In this document: positions 43,759-50,986 of the stretch, piece by piece | How positions within the stretch are numbered: position 1 is the stretch's first letter | How the letters are laid out: every line of letters begins with the position of its first letter | Assembly (NCBI GenBank): GCA_016210005.1 | Contig: JACQVA010000069.1 | Span: 1-64,000, forward strand | Origin: Deltaproteobacteria bacterium | GTDB lineage: Bacteria; Desulfobacterota; Binatia; HRBIN30; JACQVA1 | Length of the DNA: 64,000 nucleotides | Direction of reading: 5' to 3' | Position numbers and translations under genes: made by a program | The notes under the pieces: generated by a model | Databases searched by the model: none | Seen by the model: only the letters and a program-made list of their open reading frames with translations | What the model was told of the DNA's origin: nothing

Positions 43759-45279
43759 CTATTGCCTCAGCGGCACGAATACCAGAAAGCTCTCGTCACG
43801 AAAGACCAGCTGATAGCTCTTGGGATCGAGGGCGAGAACATTACCCAAGGCGTGCGTGGCCGGAATCACCAGCACGTCGGGACCCCAGCGCTTCAGCGTG
43901 TTCAGCCAGTCGTTCTTCACGTTCATGACATCGTAGGCCCGCAGGAAGTGCTCGGCCGGCACCCACTGTGTGCGACCGTCAGTGGTGACGCGGAAGTCGA
44001 GATCCGGCCGCTGCTGGTACAAGATCCAGCGGCACCAGCCGCCGTGGTTGAAGTGTGTCAGCACCCGCAGGTGCTCGCGCGGCGGCCGCGGGCTGAGGTC
44101 GAGAGTCGTGATGTGCCGGCAAGCGGCCACTGGCAGCATCGCGGTGATGTACTCGTCATTATCGTGGAGCCAGGGGAAGTGGCGAGCGGCATGTACCGCG
44201 GCGCCCAGCAATACCAGCGCCACGATCGCGCTGGCCACCGGCCGCTCCCAGCGCCGGACCCGACCCAGCGGCACGTGCGCCAGTAGCTGCAGCTGGCGCA
44301 CGAAGTAGGGCAGTCCGGCCACCGCAAATACCGCGACGAATTTGAGACTGCCGATTGCCAGCAGGACAAACACAACCGCCGACAGCCCCGCGCCGATCCG
44401 CGCCACCAAGCGGCGCCAGCTGAAGGTGCGCGCCACCACGATGACGTAAAGCAGGATCAGCCACGGGGTGAAGCCTTCGGTTGCAAGCGCGCCGCGAAAC
44501 TCGCCAATGGTCGTCTTCAGCTCGGCCGGCATGGTGAAGTAGTCCCACAACAGGGCATAGTTCATGAACAGAGACGGCGGCATGAATCCGAACGGCAGCA
44601 AGCCGTAAGGCGAAATCAGTCCCGCCCCACTCAGCAGCACCGCCCCGCCCCAGGCGTAGGCGGCGCCGAACCTATCACTGCCGGTGAAGCGCGGGGCGCA
44701 ACGGTAGAAGAACCACAGCGCCGGGATCAACGCCCAGTAAACGTGAACATTCACCAGCACCACGGTTAGCCCCAGCAAGTACGGCAGCTCCCAAGCGGCC
44801 GCCCTCTGAATCAGCCGGCGCACCGCCAGCGCCACCAGGCACAGCGACAGCATTTGCGGCCGCACCGACACGACGTGGCCGATGAGGGCCATGGCGCCGA
44901 AAAAGGCCGCCAGGGTGACGGCCATCGGCTGGCGCCGCGGCGACTCCAGCAGGACGATGTCCAGCACCACCGTGGCGAGGTAGGCCAGCAGCAGCCCGAG
45001 TGCCAGCCGCAAGCCCTGGTAGTGCCCGAGGCAATAGATCCCGTAGAGCGCTAGCTGCCCGAGCCAGTGATAATCATGCCAGAACGGGTTGAACGAGTTG
45101 ACGAAGTCGTACGACGGCAGTGCGCGATGGTCGGCGATCCATGCGCCACCGGCAAGGTGCCAGCCCAAGTCCGGATCATGCGCCGGGTGATACCAGAAGG
45201 TCAGGCCGTAGATCGCCGCGGTGAGGTACAGCCACACGCGGCGACTGCGCTGCCTCTGATCTTCCTTGCCATCTCTCAT
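43759..45279 (-). CDS. Polytopic membrane protein, GT-C glycosyltransferase-like
   Basis: A 506-residue protein with about ten membrane helices. The first periplasmic loop holds HDPDLGWHLAGG, a layout (acidic residues just after helix 1) seen in GT-C lipid-linked sugar transferases and related uncharacterised membrane families. A C-terminal extramembrane domain of about 120 residues (WILYQQRPDLDFRVTTDGRTQW) follows. A glycosyltransferase role is a guess from topology. Its ATG overlaps the TGA of the multi-haem lipoprotein gene by four bases, so the two are co-translated. Confidence 0.6.
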   Translation of the reverse strand: MRDGKEDQRQRSRRVWLYLTAAIYGLTFWYHPAHDPDLGWHLAGGAWIADHRALPSYDFVNSFNPFWHDYHWLGQLALYGIYCLGHYQGLRLALGLLLAYLATVVLDIVLLESPRRQPMAVTLAAFFGAMALIGHVVSVRPQMLSLCLVALAVRRLIQRAAAWELPYLLGLTVVLVNVHVYWALIPALWFFYRCAPRFTGSDRFGAAYAWGGAVLLSGAGLISPYGLLPFGFMPPSLFMNYALLWDYFTMPAELKTTIGEFRGALATEGFTPWLILLYVIVVARTFSWRRLVARIGAGLSAVVFVLLAIGSLKFVAVFAVAGLPYFVRQLQLLAHVPLGRVRRWERPVASAIVALVLLGAAVHAARHFPWLHDNDEYITAMLPVAACRHITTLDLSPRPPREHLRVLTHFNHGGWCRWILYQQRPDLDFRVTTDGRTQWVPAEHFLRAYDVMNVKNDWLNTLKRWGPDVLVIPATHALGNVLALDPKSYQLVFRDESFLVFVPLRQ

Positions 45280-48200
45280 TCCACTCCACGCGCCCGCGCC
45301 GGCCGCCGCCCGGCCGCCGGCAGCGCCGGCGCGATCGGTGCGCGCGAGATGCGCTCGATCTCGGCTCGGGTGAACGGGCGAGCGCCGGGGTGCGAGTTGT
45401 CTTTGAGCTGACGGCCGTCCTCGTCCACCATGCGGTCGAGCAGCACGCGTTCGAGGTCGATCCCGCGGCTGACCGCCACCGGCAGTGTCTTCAACACTGC
45501 CGGCGCGTTCACGTCCGACACGTCGATGATCGCCATGCCGCCGGCCGCGAGCCCGGCGTAAACGTAGGCCTTGTTCTTCGGCGGCTCGAAGGCGTTGGCC
45601 ACCAGCAGATCAGACACCGCCCCCGCCGAGGTGAACGCCGTCACCACAACCGGTGATTCCGGATTGCTGACCCGGGCGATTACCAGGCCGCCGGCGCCGT
45701 CGGCCACGTACAGGTACTCGCGTTCGAGCGACCTCTGCGTGCTCGAACCCGGATCGTAGTGCGACTTGGTAAAGAGCGCGTGGGCGTCGGTGGTCGGCAA
45801 GGTCGCCGCCACATAGGGTGCGGTGGGATCATCGAGATTGACGATGCGCACGCCGCCCGCGCCGTCGGCCACATACGCCATCATGTTGAACGGCTTGGTG
45901 CCCTCCGTCACCGGGTCGGAATACCGCGGCCACGCCGCCACGTCGCGGGCATCGTTAGCGGCTGGGTCGGCCCCGTTCAAGTCGAGAGTGGCCACGACGC
46001 TGGCGGCGTTGGGGTCTTTGACGTCGATCACCAGCAAACCGCCGGGGCCGTCGGCCACCAGCACATACAACCCGTGCACCGCCAGCGCGCGCGCGTCGGT
46101 GGTGCGCAGGCAGCCGAGGAACAGCGGGTGCAACGGGTCGGCCAGGCTATAGGTCATCAAGCCGTCGGCACCGCCGGCAACTAACAGGGTCTTACCGGCG
46201 ACCGCGACTTCGTGTCCGTTCGCAACCGGCGTGGTCGACACCACTTGCGGATTCGTCGGATCAGCCAGGTTCACGACCACCAGCCCTTGGGTGCCATCGG
46301 TGACGTAGGCGAGCTTGGCCAAGCCATCGACTTGATCGGTAACCACGGCCAGCCCTCGCGGATCGGGCAGGGCCAGCGTGCCAACCACGCCGGCTGCGCC
46401 CGGGTCCTTGCGGTTGATCACCGTCAGCGCTCCCTCCGGTGCCGGCGAGAGCGTGAACAGATACGTGCGTGAGAGATTGAAACCGTCGGTGCCCAGCCCC
46501 AGGGCGGCCGGGTTACGGTGGCACTCGAGACAATAGCGGGCATTCTTGCGGGTGGTGTGGGGCTGCACCGGGTTCATCGCCAAACCGGAGATGCCGGCTG
46601 CTGTCAGCGGCAGCTCCTGGTGCATGATCTGCTGGCCGGCGGCGTCCTTGACAGTGGTCAGCACCTGGCAGCCGGTCACAAACGGTGCGATCTTGCCCTC
46701 GGCGTTGTAGCCCATGTGGAAGTTCTTGAAGTTTACGAAGTACTTGTCATCGAGCACCGGCTTGCCCGGGGTTTGCGCGCCGGCGACCATATCGAGCGCG
46801 CTCTGGCTGAGGTCGCGGTTGAAGTGACAGCCGTAACAGTTGTTCTGCCACGCGGAATGGCAGGTGTAGCACTCGAGGCCGCCGCTTTCCTTGATGTGGT
46901 TGGCGTTCATCGCCGTAGCCGCGATCGGGTTGTGGAACGGGCTCTCCGGGTTGACGATGTCTTTGACCTGCTTGACCACGTGCTTCTCACCGGTGACCTT
47001 CGAGGTCAGCATCATCTGCCCGTCTTCCCAGGCCAGATTGGTCAGCGGCGAGCCGCGCGTGCTGACCATCGAGCCGTAGGCGGTAAGCGAGCCGTGGCAG
47101 TTCTCGCACTCGATCTCGGTGGCCTGATCCATGTGCCCGTAAATGTTGCCGTCGCCCATGACTTCGCGGCGCACGTGGCAGTCGATGCAGTGCAGGTTGC
47201 GTTCGTGATGAATGTCGGGCGGCGTCACCTGCGGGTCTTGCACGTAGTACGCGCCGTGGAGCTTGCGCGGCGTCAGCCCGGGGTAGTCGTCGCCCATCGG
47301 CGTTCCCGGCGGGGTTTGTGCCAGCCCGCGGAAACTGAGGCCGATGCGCGCACCGCGGATGTGGCAGTGGGTGCACTGGTCGGTCGGGATCTTGCGCGTG
47401 AGCTGGTGAATGCGCGGATGGCCGACCTCGGTCTTGTTGATGGTGTGGTCGCCCGACTCGCTCAACGCGGCGTTGGTGTACGGCATGTGACAGGCGGCGC
47501 AGCCTTCGGAGCGGTAGTTGCCTTCTTGGCCGGCTACGCCGCGCACCGCCGCGCCGCGCGACCACAGGTGGCAGCGGGTGCAGATCTTGCGCGGAACATC
47601 GCCGTAATGGCGCTGGACGGAGTCGAGCGGCCACTCCTCGTCCTCAGCCGGCACTTGACTGAGCGAAGCCAGCGCGCCGCGCTCGGCGGGGATATCGCCG
47701 TCTTCGTCGCTCACCGGCATGTTACCCCAGATCGCGGTGCGATCCGGTAGGATGCCGTTCTGGTAGGCGCCGCCGGTGAGATGGCCGGTGGTGGAGGCCA
47801 TCATCGACTTCATCAGATCGTCGACGTATGGCGCGTGGCAAGCGCTGCCGCCGAGGCCGTCGCGGCCGCAAGTTGAGCGCACCACCCGCAGGTTGCTCGG
47901 GTTCAAGAACTGCAGGTAATCGCGGTCGGCATAGTCCTGCGGCAAGATGGTCGCGTTTTGCGGCAGCGGCGCTTGCGCCTGCACGTGCGCGCCGTCCTTG
48001 GTCGTCGCCTGCGGATTGCCGGTGTGACAGTGGGTACAGCCGAGGGCTAACTTAGTGTGTGCCGTCTCAATGCCGGCGTGACAATCAATGCAATGGCCGG
48101 TCGCGGCCGCCACCGCATCGGTGGGCGTGGCGGTCGGCGTCTCGGTCGCGGTGGCCGTCGGCGTCGCCGTGGCCGTCTCGGTCTCAGTCTCGGTGGCAGT

Positions 48201-48434
48201 TGCGCTAGCAGTGGTGGTAACCGTCGGGGTCAGCGTGGCGGTCGCCGAGTTGGTCGGCAGCGGCGTAAGCGTCGGCGTCGCGGCCGGTGTTTGGCTGGCG
48301 GTGCCGGTCGGTGTGGCCACTGGCGTGGGCGTTGGCCCCGGCTGCCCGTCATCACCGGCACAGCCCGCCACCAGTGTCACCGCTGCGATCACCAGCAGTG
48401 AGTAGGTAGCTGTCAGCAGACGTGCGCGAGCCAT
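45276..48434 (-). CDS. Deca-heme cytochrome c lipoprotein with Thr/Pro stalk and LVIVD-like propeller
   Basis: A 1052-residue lipoprotein (lipobox LVAGC, lipid Cys at 25). Residues 32-106 form a Thr/Pro/Ala-rich stalk. The haem region (115-640) has ten CXXCH motifs (CIDCH, CTHCH, CTRCH, CAACH, CTHCH, CIDCH, CENCH, CYTCH, CYGCH, CLECH) plus a CX9CH near residue 188 (CGRDGLGGSACH). Residues about 665-1010 are repeats such as YVTDGTQGLVVVNLADPTNP, matching LVIVD-type propeller blades. It probably sits on the outer face of the outer membrane and carries electrons outward or inward. The ATG at 48434 has AGGAG upstream. It is coupled to the GT-C-like gene. Confidence 0.88.
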   Translation of the reverse strand: MARARLLTATYSLLVIAAVTLVAGCAGDDGQPGPTPTPVATPTGTASQTPAATPTLTPLPTNSATATLTPTVTTTASATATETETETATATPTATATETPTATPTDAVAAATGHCIDCHAGIETAHTKLALGCTHCHTGNPQATTKDGAHVQAQAPLPQNATILPQDYADRDYLQFLNPSNLRVVRSTCGRDGLGGSACHAPYVDDLMKSMMASTTGHLTGGAYQNGILPDRTAIWGNMPVSDEDGDIPAERGALASLSQVPAEDEEWPLDSVQRHYGDVPRKICTRCHLWSRGAAVRGVAGQEGNYRSEGCAACHMPYTNAALSESGDHTINKTEVGHPRIHQLTRKIPTDQCTHCHIRGARIGLSFRGLAQTPPGTPMGDDYPGLTPRKLHGAYYVQDPQVTPPDIHHERNLHCIDCHVRREVMGDGNIYGHMDQATEIECENCHGSLTAYGSMVSTRGSPLTNLAWEDGQMMLTSKVTGEKHVVKQVKDIVNPESPFHNPIAATAMNANHIKESGGLECYTCHSAWQNNCYGCHFNRDLSQSALDMVAGAQTPGKPVLDDKYFVNFKNFHMGYNAEGKIAPFVTGCQVLTTVKDAAGQQIMHQELPLTAAGISGLAMNPVQPHTTRKNARYCLECHRNPAALGLGTDGFNLSRTYLFTLSPAPEGALTVINRKDPGAAGVVGTLALPDPRGLAVVTDQVDGLAKLAYVTDGTQGLVVVNLADPTNPQVVSTTPVANGHEVAVAGKTLLVAGGADGLMTYSLADPLHPLFLGCLRTTDARALAVHGLYVLVADGPGGLLVIDVKDPNAASVVATLDLNGADPAANDARDVAAWPRYSDPVTEGTKPFNMMAYVADGAGGVRIVNLDDPTAPYVAATLPTTDAHALFTKSHYDPGSSTQRSLEREYLYVADGAGGLVIARVSNPESPVVVTAFTSAGAVSDLLVANAFEPPKNKAYVYAGLAAGGMAIIDVSDVNAPAVLKTLPVAVSRGIDLERVLLDRMVDEDGRQLKDNSHPGARPFTRAEIERISRAPIAPALPAAGRRPARARGVE

Positions 48435-48520
48435 AGCCCTCTCCTGTTCCGCGACCAAGACGGCCGCTACCTCGAGACAGCGCCGGCAGCGAAGCCGGCC
48501 GCAGGCTCTTTAGTCGCTTT

Positions 48521-49726
48521 CTACTGCCGAGGCAACGCGGCCACGGCTTCCATTTCACAAAGGAGGTTGGCGCGGCAGACCGCGGCATTGACTATGGCAT
48601 TGGGGAACCCTTCGACGCCGTGATGGCGAAGGATGTCGCGCAGGCGCGGGGCATCGCCGGCGTGCTTGACATACGTCACCGCCGAGACCAGGTCGCGCAG
48701 CGACGCGTTCTGCGCCGTCAGCAGGGCCTCCACGTTGATGATCATCCGCTCCACCTGGCGCTCGAAGTCGCCGACGTGGGCGGTGTGCCCTTCTTCGTCC
48801 ACGCTCGCGGTTCCCGAAACGTAGAGCGCGACCTTGTTGGCCTCGACGACCTTCAGCCCGCGCGAGAAATCGGCGCCGTAAGTCCACGCCTCGTTGAGCG
48901 TGGGCGTGGTCATCACCCCGACTTCCAGCGGCGCGGGCGACTTGATGGCATAGAGGGACATCGAGAAATTGTGCCGGCCCGCGAACGGTGCCCCCCCGAT
49001 GCCGGTGCTGGCCGGGCGCAGACTAATGCCGCTGCGGCGGAAGAACTCCCTGCGGGCGCGGTTGAACTCGGCGTAGTCGCGGTCGATGTCGCGCAAGTGG
49101 ATCCAGGTGCGGACCACTTCGCCGAAGCTCAGCCCTTGCGCCCGCAAGAGCTGCTCGGCGGCGAGCAACATGCCGAAGGCTTCGTCGAACGCGCTGCCGT
49201 CGCTGCCGAAAATGTTGCCGGCATAGAGGTATTCTTGCGCCCCCAGGCGAACCACCCGCGCCGCAAAGCGCGCACTGGCGGCGCAGCCGCAGGTGGGCGC
49301 GCTCCACACCGTGCGCCCGAACTTCTGCGCCCGCTGGCGCGGAATCACCGCCAGCGCGGCGATCTCAACCCGCGCACGTGGGTCCAACGGCGGCTGCTCG
49401 ATGCAGGTCGAAGCCGGCCGGCAAACTCGGCAGCTGAGCTCGCCCAGCACCTCTGTACGCACGCGCCGGAATGCGGCTAGGTCGCGGCCGATGTCACGGA
49501 AGAAGATGGTTTCGTGCACGACGTGACGTACGCCGCCGCCAGCCGCGGCCAGCGCCTGGTGGAGCCCCCGGTAAAGCGAGCGTGTCTGGCCGGCGACATC
49601 GCCCGCCGCCGCCCGCGCCGGCGCGCAGAGAATGAAGAACTCATCGGCCTCCGGGCCCGCAAAGCGGCGCATCGTGCACTTGCTGTCGTTCGAGTTGATC
49701 GTCAGTTGTTGCTCGCCGTACATCAT
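48521..49726 (-). CDS. Three-domain Rid/chorismatase-like protein
   Basis: A 401-residue protein in which I see three Rid (YjgF/UK114)-like units: about 20-135, 140-260 and 275-401. Units 2 and 3 resemble FkbO/Hyg5-type chorismatases (VVRTWIHLRDIDRDYAEFN, PASTGIGG, LYVSGTASVDEEGHTAHVGD, CRANLLCEMEAVA). The Arg that RidA uses to bind its imine substrate (P-A-R-S/T-x-V) is replaced in all units (PASTCIE, PASTGIG, PNAIVN), so classical imine deaminase activity is unlikely. No signal peptide, hence cytoplasmic. It sits 12 bases after the substrate-binding protein gene. A role on chorismate or another small aromatic acid is a possibility, not shown. Confidence 0.65.
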   Translation of the reverse strand: MMYGEQQLTINSNDSKCTMRRFAGPEADEFFILCAPARAAAGDVAGQTRSLYRGLHQALAAAGGGVRHVVHETIFFRDIGRDLAAFRRVRTEVLGELSCRVCRPASTCIEQPPLDPRARVEIAALAVIPRQRAQKFGRTVWSAPTCGCAASARFAARVVRLGAQEYLYAGNIFGSDGSAFDEAFGMLLAAEQLLRAQGLSFGEVVRTWIHLRDIDRDYAEFNRARREFFRRSGISLRPASTGIGGAPFAGRHNFSMSLYAIKSPAPLEVGVMTTPTLNEAWTYGADFSRGLKVVEANKVALYVSGTASVDEEGHTAHVGDFERQVERMIINVEALLTAQNASLRDLVSAVTYVKHAGDAPRLRDILRHHGVEGFPNAIVNAAVCRANLLCEMEAVAALPRQ

Positions 49727-49738
49727 GGCTCACCCCTT

Positions 49739-50929
49739 TCATCGACACGCCGCCAGCTCGACTGGCGCTGCCGCAGCCCGATCGCGGTTAAGGCCAAGCG
49801 CTTGCAAACGGCCGCCTGTCACGCGGGCGAGCGGCGCCGGCCCGGCGCGGTTACCCGCGGCATCAAACTCGATCCACCCGCTCAGCCCGTGACACCGTGT
49901 TGCCGCCAGCGCTGCCCGCGGGGATGCGCCCGCCCTGTCGGATTGCAGCGCCGCGAGCAACACCCGCGCGCCATCGTAACCGTAAGCCGCGGCCGCGCCC
50001 GGCTCGTGCCCGTAGGCCGCGATGTACTCGGAGCGAAAGCGCTCGGCCGCCGGCCCTGCCGGCGCGGGCGCGGCCAACACCATGCCTTCCGCCCCCTCCC
50101 CCGCCACCGCCAGGAAGGCCGTCGTGGCCAGCGCCAGGGGACCGAAGAAAGGCAAGCCGACACCCGCCCGGCGCAGCTGGCACACCACCCGCGCCGCCGC
50201 GCCGGCGGGCTGCAAGAAAAGCACCGCCTCGGCGTCTCCGGCACGCACTGCCTCCGCTACCCGGTCACCGTTCGCCTCGTTTTCAGCCACCGCGATCACC
50301 TGCGGCACGGCTGCGCCCCGAGCACTGAGCACCCGCGCAAACGTTTCGAATGCCACGCGCGAGTCGTACTGCGACTGCGCTAGCACCACCGCCAGGCGGC
50401 GCACGCCGTATAGCTCCTCGAGCAGCGCAGCAGCCTGCTGGCGATCATCGGGAACCAGGCGGAAGAACCACGGCACCTTGATCCGCGTCAGAGTCGAATC
50501 GGAGACCCACGGGGTGAGCAGCAGGAAGCGCCCTTTGCCGCGCGTCACTACCTGTTCGGCAAGGTGTGCGCTGCGGCCGTCAAGCGGACCGAGCACGGCC
50601 TGTACGCCCTCGCCGTACACCAACCGCACCAACTCGCCGGCGCCCGCGCTCCACTGGCCGGCCCCCGCCGCCGTCACCGCGCGGCACGCGAGCGGGCATT
50701 GCTGCAGCGCCAGCTCGGCGCCCCGGCCCACCTCCGCCGCTGCTGCCGCGCCCGCACCATCGGCGGCGAAAAACATCCCGATGCGCGCCTCACCCCCGCC
50801 AGCGGCCCCACCCGGCGCCGCTAAGATACATGCGATGAGCGCGGTGAGAAGACGGAAGCGGGGGTTACAACGAATCAAACGGATCAAGAGAATTGAGACC
50901 AACGGATGGGCGGGCTGGGAGGTCCCCAT
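49739..50929 (-). CDS. ABC-type substrate-binding protein (Leu/Ile/Val-binding fold)
   Basis: A 396-residue periplasmic binding protein of the Peripla_BP_6/LivJ fold. Hydrophobic signal segment (LLTALIACILAAPGGAAG), then IGMFFAADG, GVQAVLGPLDGRSAHLAEQVV, FRLVPDDRQQAAALLEELYGVRRLAVV and AYGYDGARVLLAAL, all standard for the family. The ligand is probably an amino acid, amide or aromatic acid. No permease or ATPase gene is nearby. The start is uncertain: the frame is open to 50980, but the upstream part is an AT-rich intergenic-looking segment with repeated ATCCGC/AATCGG phrases; the ATG at 50929 was taken. Confidence 0.75.
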   Translation of the reverse strand: MGTSQPAHPLVSILLIRLIRCNPRFRLLTALIACILAAPGGAAGGGEARIGMFFAADGAGAAAAAEVGRGAELALQQCPLACRAVTAAGAGQWSAGAGELVRLVYGEGVQAVLGPLDGRSAHLAEQVVTRGKGRFLLLTPWVSDSTLTRIKVPWFFRLVPDDRQQAAALLEELYGVRRLAVVLAQSQYDSRVAFETFARVLSARGAAVPQVIAVAENEANGDRVAEAVRAGDAEAVLFLQPAGAAARVVCQLRRAGVGLPFFGPLALATTAFLAVAGEGAEGMVLAAPAPAGPAAERFRSEYIAAYGHEPGAAAAYGYDGARVLLAALQSDRAGASPRAALAATRCHGLSGWIEFDAAGNRAGPAPLARVTGGRLQALGLNRDRAAAAPVELAACR

Positions 50930-50986
50930 CCGGCCAATCCGCTTAATCGGTTCAATCCGCTGTAAAAGTCCTTGATCCACAAGCGC

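Noticed and set aside
50930-50980. First 17 codons of the longer binding-protein frame, starting with GTG at 50980
   Set aside because: The stretch has repeated ATCCGC/AATCGG phrases and no ribosome-binding site. It looks intergenic; this start call remains uncertain.
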